A stretch of DNA of 64,000 nucleotides from Paenibacillus sp. BK033 (GCF_004345425.1 NZ_SLVP01000002.1:855747-919746); one strand, 5' to 3'; counted from the first letter of the stretch, positions 27,052-37,007 are shown. Notes: a model not told the origin generated them from the sequence alone. Numbers and translations: made by a program.

Positions 27052-28292
27052 GCCCGGCCTCCTTCCAGCACGGCAGGAAGCTCCTGCAGCTGCTTCAATT
27101 CGAATAACGCCCAGCCCTTGCTGCGGATCATCAGGCGCCATTGTTCCTCCAGCCGCCTGTCGCCGCCGATATGTATCAGGCATGGCGTCAATCCTTTGCG
27201 GGAAAGCCATTCCATCGAGCGAACGGCTTCCCTGCCGGAGGTTCCGCTAATCACGATTGCAAAGGATCCGGGCTCCAGACGAGAGTCTGCTGCCGCTAGA
27301 GACTTGAACAGCCCTTGCTCGGCGTCGGCGTCCACAAAGGTTAAATGCTTCATTAGCGCGTTGCGCTGTTCCACGCCGGACTTCGGCGGGAGAATCGTCA
27401 GCTTCTTGCCGGATGACATTAGACCGATTGCCGTATCGCCCTTCAGACCGCTGTCTATAAGCGAAGCCGCGGTAGAGACCGCCAGCTCGAAGCTTTCCGC
27501 CCCCGGAATGGGGTAATCCGCGGCATATCGGTCAAGAATAAGGAGCGTGCGCGGCAGCGATTCCCTCTCGAACGCCTTCGACTTCCAATCTCCCGTCTTG
27601 GCCGTTGCGTTCCAGTGAATCCTCGACAAACGATCGCCGTACAAATATTCCCGCACGCCGTTGATTTGCGTCGTTTCCTTGGCTGCCCGAGGGGCGGCTG
27701 CGTGGGAGTAAGGTCCCCGGAAGCCGCTCTGAATGCTATGCCATTGGCGCAGAGGAACAATCTGCGGCAATACGCTGAAGGCTGTCTCGGAGCCGAATCG
27801 GCCGGAATGCTCAAACAAGCCGAATATGTCATGGGCAATGCATTCGGTTGTGATAAAGCGGTACTCCCCTCGCTGAAGCGGCGGCGTTTGATACAGCACA
27901 TCGCCGGATCGCTTGAAGTTAGGGACGAAAGAGGCTTCGAAATGCAGCTGCTGGCCATTATGGCGCTGCAGCCGGTCTCTGACCAGTACATAAGGAATCG
28001 GATAGACGCCAGGTACCTTTACCGATAATTGGACATCCAGCGTGCTGCCTGCCGTGAGCGAATGGTCGCCGCCCGCGGCTGCCCCGGTCTGTCGGTAGCT
28101 TCGGATGCCGGACACGCGGCTGATCCCGCTCCAGCGGCCTAAAGCCAAATAAAGCAGCAGCACGTTCAAAATCATAAACAGCATTAATGCCGTTTTGCCG
28201 CCCTGAAACAATAAATAAAGCAACGAGGCGCCATAAAGGATTGCGATAAGTCTCCAGCGTTTACGGTTCTTCGTCTCTTTCACGGCGTTCAT
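27048..28292 (-). CDS. DUF58 membrane-anchored protein
   Basis: 414 residues. Two N-terminal membrane segments (LIAILYGASLLYLLF, ALMLFMILNVLLLYLAL) are followed by a DUF58 domain with the REYLYGDRLSRIHWNATAKTG signature and a vWA-like C terminus. It is thought to act with MoxR and the transglutaminase, but the substrate is not known. The start ATG lies five bases after the moxR stop; GGAG is ten bases upstream. Confidence 0.9.
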   Translation of the reverse strand: MNAVKETKNRKRWRLIAILYGASLLYLLFQGGKTALMLFMILNVLLLYLALGRWSGISRVSGIRSYRQTGAAAGGDHSLTAGSTLDVQLSVKVPGVYPIPYVLVRDRLQRHNGQQLHFEASFVPNFKRSGDVLYQTPPLQRGEYRFITTECIAHDIFGLFEHSGRFGSETAFSVLPQIVPLRQWHSIQSGFRGPYSHAAAPRAAKETTQINGVREYLYGDRLSRIHWNATAKTGDWKSKAFERESLPRTLLILDRYAADYPIPGAESFELAVSTAASLIDSGLKGDTAIGLMSSGKKLTILPPKSGVEQRNALMKHLTFVDADAEQGLFKSLAAADSRLEPGSFAIVISGTSGREAVRSMEWLSRKGLTPCLIHIGGDRRLEEQWRLMIRSKGWALFELKQLQELPAVLEGGRA

Positions 28293-28296
28293 GGGA

Positions 28297-29253
28297 TCAC
28301 CGCTCCAGTCTGACGGGAACCTTTGTCTTCTCCAGAACCTCGGCAATAATATCCTCGCTCCGCAGACCGTTCATCCTTGCGTCCGTTTGAAGCAGCAGAC
28401 GGTGGGAAAGTACATACGGCGCCAATTGCTTGATATCGTCGGGAGTGACAAACGTACGCTGGGCAAGGAAGGCGCTGGCTTTCGCCGCGCGCGATAACGC
28501 AATCGCGGCACGCGGGCTAGCGCCCAGCAGGACAAACGGATGCGCACGGGTAGCCCGCACAAGCTGAATCAAATAATTGCCGACGGCATCATCGATATGA
28601 ACGGCTTGTACCTGTTCTTGGATTCTTGCGATATCTTCTATGGAAGTGATCTGCTCCATGCGGTCCGACGGATGGCCGGACTCTCTTGCCAGAATCATCC
28701 GCTGCTCGTCCGCTTCGTTCGGGTAGCCAAGCGTCAGCTTCATCATAAAACGGTCGAGCTGGGCTTCCGGCAGGGAATAAGTGCCCTCGAAGTCGATCGG
28801 GTTTTGCGTAGCAAGCAGGATAAAGGGAGCCGGGAGCATATACGTATCGCCGTCAACGGTGACATGCCCCTCTTCCATCGCTTCAAGCAGGGCGGATTGC
28901 GTCTTCGTTGTGGCGCGGTTAATCTCGTCGGCGAGCAGGACGTTTGTCATGACCGGTCCCGGACGGAATATAAACCGCTCCTGCTTCGGGTGATAAATCG
29001 ACACGCCGGTAATATCGGTCGGGAGAAGATCGGGGTTGCATTGAATCCGCCGGAATTGGCCGCCGATTGTTCTCGCAAGCGCTTTCACCAGCTGGGTTTT
29101 TCCCGTTCCGGGCACATCCTCAAGCAATACGTGGCCACCTGCAAGGACGGCTATCATTAAACGTTCGATTTCGTTCTGTTTTCCGAGAATGCATTCATTC
29201 AAGCTATTTAGAATTAAGGAGCATAATTGCATATCGGCAAGGCGTGTTTCCAT
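28297..29253 (-). CDS. MoxR-family AAA+ ATPase
   Basis: 318 residues from the ATG at 29253, seven bases after AGGAGG. Walker A is EDVPGTGKTQLVKAL, Walker B is NVLLADEINRA, and sensor 1 is LLATQNPIDFEGTYSLPEAQLDRF. The MoxR chaperone-like ATPase probably remodels the DUF58 partner. First gene of the three-gene operon. Confidence 0.94.
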   Translation of the reverse strand: METRLADMQLCSLILNSLNECILGKQNEIERLMIAVLAGGHVLLEDVPGTGKTQLVKALARTIGGQFRRIQCNPDLLPTDITGVSIYHPKQERFIFRPGPVMTNVLLADEINRATTKTQSALLEAMEEGHVTVDGDTYMLPAPFILLATQNPIDFEGTYSLPEAQLDRFMMKLTLGYPNEADEQRMILARESGHPSDRMEQITSIEDIARIQEQVQAVHIDDAVGNYLIQLVRATRAHPFVLLGASPRAAIALSRAAKASAFLAQRTFVTPDDIKQLAPYVLSHRLLLQTDARMNGLRSEDIIAEVLEKTKVPVRLER

Positions 29254-29519
29254 GGACATACCTCCTGCGAAATAGTGGATGCAAAAAATAAGGGGATTTA
29301 GTACCATTTTACAGCAGTTCCTTCGGGTAGCACAAATGAACGAACTGCCGAAAAAAATTGGAGGATTCCACATAACGCCTGCAACGAATCGCCTTGTTGC
29401 TGTAAAAGTGGGAATCGGTATTCTCATATGATATATTGGCAATATCTTCACTTTTAGACGAACGAAAGAACGAAAAGGTTCTGTTCGCCATTAACATTCC
29501 CTTAAGAAGGTGCCACAGT

Positions 29520-32159
29520 TTGCTGACTCATCTATCGCGTTTTACTAACCGGTTCAAAAACGTATTCAAACTGCTGTTCCCCGTTGCCATCCTGCTCTTC
29601 CTGTACACGCAAACGAGCGGCTTCATCAAGGAGATCAAGCCGGCGGCGGCTCTCCACCTGCTGAAGCATCTTCACTGGAGCGACCATATTCAGCTGGCTG
29701 CCGTCTGTTTCCTGGCGGTTGCGGTCATGTCGGCTTATGACTTCGCGTTAGTCAGATGGAACCAGGCGCGCATGCCCTGGACTGCCGTGTTCAAAATAAG
29801 CTGGATCGCCAATTCCTTCAACAATGCCATGGGCTTTGCCGGATTAACGGGAGCGGGACTGCGCGTTACGCTGTACCGCAAATGGGGCATTCAAGGCCCG
29901 GCATGGCTGCGGTCGCTGGTGTACCAGTCCTTATCCGCCCTTTCCGGCTTGTCTATTCTCTCCATCTTGCTGCTTGTTGGCGTCTGGAATGACCGCAGCC
30001 TTCTTGCGCATCATCTCTGGCTGTATCTGGCCGTCATTCTGATTGCCGCGTATGCGGTGCTGTTCGCCTTACTCGGCAGATTGCCCCGGCTTCGCAATCT
30101 GCTTGGGCTGACCGATAAGGAACAGGAAGATGACGTTTCCTTATCGAAGCCGCCGGCGCTTCGCATGATAACGGCCTCTTTGGCGGAATGGCTGATGGCC
30201 GGCCTCTGCTTCTGGCTGATTATCCACTTGATGCATCTGCCAATCGGATTCCGGGAAGCCATGAGCATCTACGTCGTGGCTGCCGTTGCCGGCGTTGCGA
30301 GCTTTGTGCCGAGCGGACTGGGATCCTTTGACGCGATTGTCCTGCTGGCATTCCAGCATCTCGGCTTATCGCCCGATCAAGGTCTGGCCGTGCTTGTGCT
30401 TTACCGGATTTTTTATTGCTTCCTTCCGTGGGCGATCGGACTTGCGCTTGCGACAACCGAATGGATTCCGAATAAGAAACGCTGGACTCAAACGCAGGAG
30501 CAGGTACTGAAGCCCGCCATCAAACGTTGGCATACGGTCTGGAATTGGCCTAGCCAAACGGCTGTCCTAAGCGATATAAGCACTTGGGCGCTTTCGGCTC
30601 TTGTCTTTATAAGCGGCATCCTGCTGCTGGTCTCGTCCGCTACGCCCGGCAGCTGGCACCGGATGCAGCTGCTCGAGCAGTTCGTCACGCCTTTTACGAT
30701 GAAGGGCTCCCACCAGCTGGCCGTTCTCATCGGACTGCTTATGCTGATGGTATCCGAGGGAATCCGTTTCCGCGTCAAAAGAGCGTACTTCCTGGCCATG
30801 ATCCTGCTGATCGGCGGTACGCTCGCTTTGATTCTGAAGGGCTTCGAATTCGAAGAAGCCATCTTTCTTCTGTTTGTATGCCTGCTCTTATGGCTGTCCA
30901 AGGACCGGTTCAACCGGAAGGAAGCGATCTTCACCTTGCGCAAAACGATTGGCTGGGCAGTCATCTCGCTTATCGTGATGCTGCTGTACCTGTCTGTCGG
31001 AATATCGACCAACGAGCTTCCGCCCGGCATGCTCCATCATGCCAAGTGGCATGCCCGTTACTCGCTGAAGGATGAAGAGCTGCTGCGCGAGGGGATCATT
31101 GCGCTTGCGATCAGCTGGATTCTGCTTACGGTCCGCAGAATATTCGTCCCAAGCCTCCCGCCCGCCCCTAAGCCGGTGACACAGGATTGGGAGAAGCTGG
31201 AGCTGCTGCTCGCCAAGCATCCCGGCAATTTTCTGACTCATCTGCTGTATATGGGCGACAAGAGCTTCATGTGGTCGCCGGACAATCAAGCGGTACTCGC
31301 TTACGGCCGCATCGGCAAAACCTTAGCAGCGCTTGGCGATCCGATCGGCGACCCGGCTTCCGTCCGGCTGCTCGTGCGACAATTCCGCGATTACGCCGAT
31401 CATTACGCGGCGACGGCCGTCTTTTACCAGGTGAAAGCCGAAAACCTGCCGCTCTATCACGAGTACGGCTACCGGTTCTTCAAGCTGGGAGAAGAAGCGA
31501 TTGTTCCATTGGATCGGTTCCAGTTATCCGGCAGGCGCAAAGCGGATTTGCGGGCCGCTTGCAATCGGTACGAGCGCAACCGTTATACGTTTGAAATGGT
31601 GAAGCCGCCATTCAGTACCATGCTGCTGTCCGAGCTTAAGGCGGTGTCCGATGAATGGCTGGGTGACGATAAAGAAAAGGGCTTCTCGCTCGGAACCTTC
31701 TCCGAAGCTTACCTGGAGCTGGCTCCGATTGCCATCCTGCGGGATAACGACAACCATGTCGCGGCATTCGCCAGCCTTATGCCGGTGTACGATCGCAACA
31801 AATCCGTCTCCATAGATTTGATGCGCCACCGGGACGGCCTTAGCGGCGTCATGGATGTTCTGTTCGTTCAATTGCTGCAATGGGCTAAATCGGAAGGTTA
31901 CGAAGTCTTTAATCTGGGGATGGCGCCTCTCTCCAGCGTCGGAGAATCGGTCTACGCCTACCGCGGGGAGAAGCTCGCAAGATGGGTGTTCTTGAAAGGA
32001 GGCCACTTCTACGGCTTCCAGGGCATCCGGCGCTTCAAGGACAAGTTCGACCCGGAATGGGAACCGCGTTATCTGGCGTTTCCTCAGAACAGCCTCTTCC
32101 CGAGGCTTATCATTCAGGTAACGAGATTGATCTCCCGCGGGACCGGAAGCGGCAGATAA
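29520..32159 (+). CDS. mprF: Phosphatidylglycerol lysyltransferase MprF
   Basis: 879 residues from a TTG with AGAAGG nine bases upstream; a TTG at 29436 has no ribosome binding site. The N-terminal two-thirds has about 13 membrane segments of the lipid flippase part; the cytosolic C-terminal DUF2156 domain (about residues 560-860) contains GDPIGDPASVRLLV, AVFYQVKAENLPLYHEYGY, and NLGMAPLSSVGESVY. MprF lysinylates phosphatidylglycerol and lowers sensitivity to cationic peptides. The upstream region holds TAAAAGTG/CACTTTTA arms around an AT-rich dyad (29402-29457). Confidence 0.93.
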   Translation: MLTHLSRFTNRFKNVFKLLFPVAILLFLYTQTSGFIKEIKPAAALHLLKHLHWSDHIQLAAVCFLAVAVMSAYDFALVRWNQARMPWTAVFKISWIANSFNNAMGFAGLTGAGLRVTLYRKWGIQGPAWLRSLVYQSLSALSGLSILSILLLVGVWNDRSLLAHHLWLYLAVILIAAYAVLFALLGRLPRLRNLLGLTDKEQEDDVSLSKPPALRMITASLAEWLMAGLCFWLIIHLMHLPIGFREAMSIYVVAAVAGVASFVPSGLGSFDAIVLLAFQHLGLSPDQGLAVLVLYRIFYCFLPWAIGLALATTEWIPNKKRWTQTQEQVLKPAIKRWHTVWNWPSQTAVLSDISTWALSALVFISGILLLVSSATPGSWHRMQLLEQFVTPFTMKGSHQLAVLIGLLMLMVSEGIRFRVKRAYFLAMILLIGGTLALILKGFEFEEAIFLLFVCLLLWLSKDRFNRKEAIFTLRKTIGWAVISLIVMLLYLSVGISTNELPPGMLHHAKWHARYSLKDEELLREGIIALAISWILLTVRRIFVPSLPPAPKPVTQDWEKLELLLAKHPGNFLTHLLYMGDKSFMWSPDNQAVLAYGRIGKTLAALGDPIGDPASVRLLVRQFRDYADHYAATAVFYQVKAENLPLYHEYGYRFFKLGEEAIVPLDRFQLSGRRKADLRAACNRYERNRYTFEMVKPPFSTMLLSELKAVSDEWLGDDKEKGFSLGTFSEAYLELAPIAILRDNDNHVAAFASLMPVYDRNKSVSIDLMRHRDGLSGVMDVLFVQLLQWAKSEGYEVFNLGMAPLSSVGESVYAYRGEKLARWVFLKGGHFYGFQGIRRFKDKFDPEWEPRYLAFPQNSLFPRLIIQVTRLISRGTGSGR

Positions 32160-32175
32160 ATCATGCCTTGCGAAG

Positions 32176-32214
32176 AAAAAGCAGGTTTGCCCCTATGCGG
32201 CAAACCTGCTTTTT
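32176..32214. terminator. Bidirectional terminator between mprF and spoVAE
   Basis: A perfect 16-pair stem, AAAAAGCAGGTTTGCC with its complement, across seven bases, and T runs on both sides. It serves both convergent transcripts. Confidence 0.92.
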
Positions 32215-32217
32215 CGT

Positions 32218-32568
32218 TTATCCCTTCGGACGGACAACGAGGGCCGCCAGGAAGGAGAATATAATCGCCGCGGAAATACCGGCGCTGGTTACTTTGAATA
32301 TGCCGGAGATAACGCCGATCCAGCCGGAATTTTGCAGCTCGGTCAAAGCGCCGTGAACAAGCGCATTGCCAAAGCTGGTAATCGGCACGGTTGCGCCAGC
32401 CCCCGCAAAGCTGACGAGCGGTTCGTACCAGCCGAGACCGTCGATGATCGCCCCTGCGACGACAAGCGTGGCCATCGTGTGAGCCGGGGTCAGCTTCACG
32501 ACATCAAACAGCAGCTGGCCAACGACGCAGATCGCCCCTCCTACAACAAATGCCCATAGAAATTGCAT
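32218..32568 (-). CDS. spoVAE: Stage V sporulation protein AE (SpoVAEb), first set
   Basis: 116 residues, four hydrophobic segments. The signature [20 protein letters not shown] is that of SpoVAEb. It belongs to the channel that moves dipicolinic acid across the spore inner membrane. Last gene of the first spoVAC-D-E set. Highly similar in sequence to the product at 34232-34582. Confidence 0.93.
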   Translation of the reverse strand: MQFLWAFVVGGAICVVGQLLFDVVKLTPAHTMATLVVAGAIIDGLGWYEPLVSFAGAGATVPITSFGNALVHGALTELQNSGWIGVISGIFKVTSAGISAAIIFSFLAALVVRPKG

Positions 32569-32574
32569 GATGAT

Positions 32575-33588
32575 CTACTCCTTTCCGCCGCTTATCGCAA
32601 CGGCATGCGCAATGCAAGGGATGCTTTCCCCTTGCTGGAAGGAAAGCGGGGATAATAAAGCGCCTGTCGCAACGACAAGGACGCGCTTCAGTTCTCCGCT
32701 GGCGATTTTTTTGAGAATATGCCCATAGGTTACAACGGCCGAGCAGCCGCAGCCGCTTCCTCCGGCCTGTACCTTCTGCCGCTCCACGTCATAGACCATC
32801 AGTCCGCAATCTTTGAAAGTCGTCTCATCCATCGGAACCCCGTCACGGATAAGCAGCTCCTTGGCAAGCGGATGCCCGACGCTGGCGAGATCTCCGGTCA
32901 CGATCAGATCGTAATCCTTGGGCGTCCGTCCCGTATCGTTAAAATGTGCTTGAATGGTATCCACCGCTGCAGGCGCCATTGCTGCTCCCATATTAAACGG
33001 ATCCTTGATGCCCAAATCCACAACCTTGCCGATTGTGGCATATTCAACCACGGGACCCTCGCCCGCCGCGGCAACGACAACGGCGCCGGCACCGGTTACG
33101 GTATACTGCGCGGTCGGCGGCTTCTGCGAGCCGTATTCCGTCGGATAGCGGAACTGCTTCTCCGCCGTGCAGTTGTGGCTGCAGGTCCCGGCCAGCACGT
33201 ATTGCCCCGCACCCGAATCTACCATTAAAGAGGCAATCGCCAGCGACTCCATCGAGGTCGAGCAAGCGCCAAATACGCCGAGATTGGGCACGCCTAGCGT
33301 TCTGGCCGCAAAGCTGTTGCTGATAATCTGATTCATTAGATCGCCGCCGACATAGAACTGCAGCTGATCCTTGGCGATCTTCGCATTGTTGAGCGCAAAT
33401 TCCGATGCCTGCTCCAGCAGCAGCCGTTCCGCTTTCTCCCAGCTTTTCTGCTGCATGTCGAGCTCCGGATGCACGAGGTCGAAATCAGCTGCGAGCGGTC
33501 CGTCGCCTTCGTCGGGACCGACAACGGCAGCCGCCCCGATAATGACCGGGCGGTTCTCAAACTTCCATGTTTGTTTTCCTTGCAGCAT
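32575..33588 (-). CDS. spoVAD: Stage V sporulation protein AD (SpoVAD), first set
   Basis: 337 residues. Thiolase-like fold; binds dipicolinic acid on the outside of the inner membrane. The motifs [49 protein letters not shown], and [14 protein letters not shown] are typical. The ATG at 33588 is one base after the spoVAC stop and follows GGTGG. The DNA and protein parallel the second set. Confidence 0.95.
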   Translation of the reverse strand: MLQGKQTWKFENRPVIIGAAAVVGPDEGDGPLAADFDLVHPELDMQQKSWEKAERLLLEQASEFALNNAKIAKDQLQFYVGGDLMNQIISNSFAARTLGVPNLGVFGACSTSMESLAIASLMVDSGAGQYVLAGTCSHNCTAEKQFRYPTEYGSQKPPTAQYTVTGAGAVVVAAAGEGPVVEYATIGKVVDLGIKDPFNMGAAMAPAAVDTIQAHFNDTGRTPKDYDLIVTGDLASVGHPLAKELLIRDGVPMDETTFKDCGLMVYDVERQKVQAGGSGCGCSAVVTYGHILKKIASGELKRVLVVATGALLSPLSFQQGESIPCIAHAVAISGGKE

Positions 33589-33589
33589 C

Positions 33590-34084
33590 TTAATGTGCAC
33601 CACCCGTCCCAAAAATCAGATGGGCGATGCCGACGAAAAACGCCGCAACGGTACCGTACACGATAACGGAGCCGGCCAGCTTGAACATATTTCCTCCCAC
33701 GCCAAGCACCAGCCCCTCGCTGCGGTGCTCGAGAGCGGCGGAGCACATGGAGTTGGCAAACCCGGTTACCGGCACCGCAGAGCCGGCGCCGGCAAACTGG
33801 GCGATTTTGTCGTAAACGCCGATGCTCGTCAGGATGACGGAAATAATAATCAGCACGGCAACGGTTGGATTGCTTGCATCCTCGGCCTTCATGTGGGCCA
33901 GATGGATAAAGAGCTGCTGAATCGCCTGCCCCAGGACGCAGATGGCGCCGCCTATAATAAACGCGCGAATACAATTGCCAAATATCGAACGCGAAGGCTC
34001 GCGAGTTTTCGCAAAGGCTTGGTATTCCTTTGGCGACATGGACATTTTGCGGTATTTTCCGCCTCCGGCGCTTTTTACTGCCAT
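33590..34084 (-). CDS. spoVAC: Stage V sporulation protein AC (SpoVAC), first set
   Basis: 164 residues. A basic head is followed by about four membrane segments with FAGAGSAVPVTGFANSMCSAALEHRSEG. SpoVAC is the mechanosensitive channel component of dipicolinic acid movement. The ATG at 34084 has AAGGAG nine bases upstream; the reading frame extends nine codons further without a site. First gene of the first set. Confidence 0.94.
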   Translation of the reverse strand: MAVKSAGGGKYRKMSMSPKEYQAFAKTREPSRSIFGNCIRAFIIGGAICVLGQAIQQLFIHLAHMKAEDASNPTVAVLIIISVILTSIGVYDKIAQFAGAGSAVPVTGFANSMCSAALEHRSEGLVLGVGGNMFKLAGSVIVYGTVAAFFVGIAHLIFGTGGAH

Positions 34085-34122
34085 AACGTTACACTCCTTT
34101 TTTATGTACACATGGTAAGTAC

Positions 34123-34134
34123 ATTATTTGTCAA
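34123..34134 (-). promoter_or_regulatory. Shared promoter-like motif upstream of spoVAC, copy 1
   Basis: TTGACAAATAAT on the minus strand, 38 bases before the spoVAC start. The same 12 bases occur 36 bases before the DUF421 gene that leads the second set. TACATA lies 17 bases upstream of CAAATAA, a partial sigma-G pattern. Likely part of a forespore promoter. Confidence 0.4.
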
Positions 34135-34180
34135 CGGAAGAAAGGATATGTATGGGAGGGTGAAAAGCTCCAGCGACCAT

Positions 34181-34211
34181 AAAAAAACCTCCGCAGCTGA
34201 CTGCGAAGGTT
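34181..34211 (-). terminator. Terminator of the second spoVA operon
   Basis: AACCTTCGCAG pairs with CTGCGGAGGTT (one mismatch) and T7 follows on the minus strand, 20 bases after the spoVAE stop. Confidence 0.9.
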
Positions 34212-34231
34212 CATAGGGTTAGATGATTCGT

Positions 34232-34582
34232 TCAGCCTTTAGGCTTGACGAACAAAGCGGCGATGAAGGAGAAAATAATCGCGGCGGACACGCCGGCGCT
34301 CGTCACCTTGAAAATACCCGTGATGATGCCGATCCAGCCGGTCTTCTTCATCTCGTCCAGCGCCCCGTGAACAAGCGCGTTGCCGAAGCTGGTAATCGGA
34401 ATGGATGCGCCAGCGCCGGCAAATTTGATCAACGGGTCGTAAATGCCGACACCGTCTCCGATCGCGCCAAGCACGACAAGCAAGGTCATCGTGTGGGCAG
34501 GCGTCAGCTTAAAGACGTCAAAACAGATTTGGCCGATGACGCAAATCGCTCCGCCAACCAGAAAAGCCCATAAGAAAATCAT
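34232..34582 (-). CDS. spoVAE: Stage V sporulation protein AE (SpoVAEb), second set
   Basis: 116 residues with [22 protein letters not shown] and the same length as the first set's product. Substitutions are mostly conservative. It overlaps the second spoVAD by four bases and ends at a strong terminator. Confidence 0.93.
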   Translation of the reverse strand: MIFLWAFLVGGAICVIGQICFDVFKLTPAHTMTLLVVLGAIGDGVGIYDPLIKFAGAGASIPITSFGNALVHGALDEMKKTGWIGIITGIFKVTSAGVSAAIIFSFIAALFVKPKG

Positions 34583-35598
34583 AGCTCCCTCACCTCATTC
34601 TCGATGGAAACCGCATGCGCAATGCATGGAATCGTCTCCCCCTGTTGGAAGGAGATTGGCGATAAGAGCGCGCCCGTCGCAACGACAAGAATGCGGTTCA
34701 GCTCCTTCTCGCGCATCCGCCGCAGCAAATGCCCGTACGTAACGGTTGCCGAACAGCCCGCGCCGCTGGCGCCTGCCTGCACCTGCTGCTTCTCATAGTT
34801 ATACATCATCATGCCGCAGTCCTTGTACACGGTCTGATGAATAGGAAATTTATTTTTTTCGAACAATTCGTTCGCGATTGCATAGCCAACCTTGGATAAA
34901 TCTCCCGTTACAATCAGATCATAATAACCGGGCTCTATGCGAAAATCGCGAAAATGAGCTTGTATCGTATCAACCGCCGCCGGCGCCATTGCCGCCCCCA
35001 TATTAAACGGGTCGCTGATGCCCATGTCCACGACGCGTCCCAGCGTAGCCGAGGTGACATAAGGGCCGTCGCCCTGCTGCGATAAAACGCTGACTCCCGC
35101 TCCCGTTACGGAAAACTGAGCGGTTGGCGGCTTCTGGGAGCCGTATTCGGTCGGATAACGGAACTGCTTCTCCGCGGTAGCGTTATGGCTGCAAGCGCTC
35201 GACATGACATATTTGGCCGAGCGCGAGTTAACCAAATTAGCCGCGATTGCCAGACTTTCCATGGAGGTGGAGCAGGCTCCAAAAACGCCGATATACGGAA
35301 TTTGCAGCGTTCTTGCCGCAAAGGTGGAGCTGATGATCTGGTTCATCAGGTCCCCTCCCACCAGAAAGTTGATGGACTCCTTCGTTATCTTGGCCTTCTC
35401 GATGGCCAGATTCGCGGCTTCCTCCAATAAGGTCCGTTCGGCTTTTTCCCAGCTGTCCTGACCAAGCCGGAGATCGCCGTGGACAATATCGAAGTCATGG
35501 GCTAACGGGCCTTGCCCTTCGAACGGACCAACAATAGCAGCCGTCCCTGCAATGACGGGATGATTCTCAAAGAGCCAGCTTTGATGGCCTTTCAGCAT
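34579..35598 (-). CDS. spoVAD: Stage V sporulation protein AD (SpoVAD), second set
   Basis: 339 residues. [50 protein letters not shown], and [14 protein letters not shown] align without gaps to the first set. The start is [15 protein letters not shown], parallel to MLQGKQTWKFENRPV. It follows spoVAC by two bases. Confidence 0.95.
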   Translation of the reverse strand: MLKGHQSWLFENHPVIAGTAAIVGPFEGQGPLAHDFDIVHGDLRLGQDSWEKAERTLLEEAANLAIEKAKITKESINFLVGGDLMNQIISSTFAARTLQIPYIGVFGACSTSMESLAIAANLVNSRSAKYVMSSACSHNATAEKQFRYPTEYGSQKPPTAQFSVTGAGVSVLSQQGDGPYVTSATLGRVVDMGISDPFNMGAAMAPAAVDTIQAHFRDFRIEPGYYDLIVTGDLSKVGYAIANELFEKNKFPIHQTVYKDCGMMMYNYEKQQVQAGASGAGCSATVTYGHLLRRMREKELNRILVVATGALLSPISFQQGETIPCIAHAVSIENEVREL

Positions 35599-35600
35599 GA

Positions 35601-36086
35601 TTAATGTCCTCCTCCAACGGCATGAGGATTAAAGATCAGGTGAACAATGCCTACGACAAAAGCCGCAACTACGCCAAAAACGATAACCGGACCGGAGATT
35701 TTGAACATTTTCCCGCCTACGCCAAGCACAAGTCCTTCACTCCGGTGCTCGATAGCCGCCGAAGACATCGTATTGGCGAACCCGGTAACGGGAACGGCGG
35801 AGCCGGCTCCTGCCCATTGCGCGATTTTATCGTAGATTCCCAAGCTGGTTAGCACGACGGACAGGAAGATCATCACCGCTACCGTGGGATTGCTGGCCTT
35901 CTTCTCGTCGAAGCCGGCCCAATGGACAAACATTTCCTGGACGGCTTGGCCGATAATGCAAATCAAACCGCCCACCAGAAAAGCCTTGAGACAGTTAATG
36001 AAAATGGGGCGTTTAGGCTCATGCTTTTTCGCAAGCTCCTGATACTCCTGCTGTACCGGGGTGAACTTCTTTTTATTGCTCGACAT
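35601..36086 (-). CDS. spoVAC: Stage V sporulation protein AC (SpoVAC), second set
   Basis: 161 residues with WAGAGSAVPVTGFANTMSSAAIEHRSEG and a lysine-rich head. TTAGGAGATG includes the ribosome binding site. It follows the DUF421 gene by 24 bases and is probably cotranscribed with it. Confidence 0.94.
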   Translation of the reverse strand: MSSNKKKFTPVQQEYQELAKKHEPKRPIFINCLKAFLVGGLICIIGQAVQEMFVHWAGFDEKKASNPTVAVMIFLSVVLTSLGIYDKIAQWAGAGSAVPVTGFANTMSSAAIEHRSEGLVLGVGGKMFKISGPVIVFGVVAAFVVGIVHLIFNPHAVGGGH

Positions 36087-36110
36087 CTCCTAACCTCCTG
36101 GCTATTCAAG

Positions 36111-36971
36111 TCAATGATGCAGTAATGGTTTCATCCTGGTTATGACCTGCCGCATTTCTTGCGCGCAACGTTCATACATGTGCTTCGCTTCCTTATTTTT
36201 GGTCGAGAGTCCGAACAGCTCCAAATCGGCTTCGATCTTCTTCAATAAGGCATACAGCTCGGCCTTAAGCTGGGGCTGGGGGACCTTAATATGGTCATCG
36301 TACAGGTCCACATACAGCTGACGATACGCATCAACCTGTCCGATAAAGACATTGTCGAGCGATACGCCGATTTTCTCGAGTTCGGTTGTAAGCCATCTTC
36401 GGTTTAGGCCAACGGTAGAGAGCGGCTCATCCATGATTTTGCCGTCCATAATAACCGTTTGGGGCTCATGCTCGGGGGCAACCTTAATACCGAGATGCGC
36501 AGCGGTAAGCGGCTGGTTCTCCCTCGTAAGAAGCACGCTGATATCACCGCTTGGCTCCATAATCGCAAACTCGACATCCGCTACCCGGAATACATCCTTC
36601 TTGCGAAGCTGCTCCAGCAGCTCGTCGGATGTCAGCCGTTCCTTCTTCAAATTGTCCTCAAGCACTTTGCCGCCTTTAATCAGAACAGTTGCCTTACTGT
36701 CAATTAGGTCGCGTCCTTTCTTGCTCTTAAGCTGCAGGAACTCTATTCCGATTGAAACAAGCACCCATACACCAAGCGAGATTAGACCCAAATACCAGTT
36801 TGCCTCAAGATCAAGCGATACGTAAGCCGCAAGGTTCCCGATCGAAATTCCGGTAATGTATTCAAAGAAAGAAAGCTGGGATATTTGCCGCTTGCCCACT
36901 AATTTCGTCAGCAGGAACAGGACAAATATCGCCAGAAAGGTGCGTAGAGTAACCTCTAACCATTGCTGCAC
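36111..36971 (-). CDS. DUF421 (YetF-type) membrane protein with DUF1657-like tail
   Basis: 286 residues from a GTG nine bases after GGGGG. Three N-terminal membrane segments (FLAIFVLFLLTKLVG, FFEYITGISIGNLAAYV, LGLISLGVWVLVSIGI) precede the DUF421 domain. The last ~50 residues (LEL-FGLSTKNKEAKHMYERCAQ) match the DUF1657 protein encoded at 37159 (LEQFALSTENKAAKQMFEQAAQ). Such DUF421-DUF1657 fusions lead or end spoVA2mob-type operons. Precise function unknown; spore membrane location is inferred from the neighbours. Confidence 0.85.
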   Translation of the reverse strand: MQQWLEVTLRTFLAIFVLFLLTKLVGKRQISQLSFFEYITGISIGNLAAYVSLDLEANWYLGLISLGVWVLVSIGIEFLQLKSKKGRDLIDSKATVLIKGGKVLEDNLKKERLTSDELLEQLRKKDVFRVADVEFAIMEPSGDISVLLTRENQPLTAAHLGIKVAPEHEPQTVIMDGKIMDEPLSTVGLNRRWLTTELEKIGVSLDNVFIGQVDAYRQLYVDLYDDHIKVPQPQLKAELYALLKKIEADLELFGLSTKNKEAKHMYERCAQEMRQVITRMKPLLHH

Positions 36972-37007
36972 AATTCTTTTCCCCCTGTCGCTTGTTTCTA
37001 CGTTTAG

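Noticed and set aside
29436..29519. Upstream TTG start of mprF giving 28 more residues
   Set aside because: It lacks a ribosome binding site and overlaps a promoter-like TATGAT; the TTG at 29520 has AGAAGG at a good distance.
32218..36971. Tandem spoVA sets as an assembly artefact
   Set aside because: The two copies differ throughout at DNA level, have different flanks and separate terminators, so they are real paralogues.
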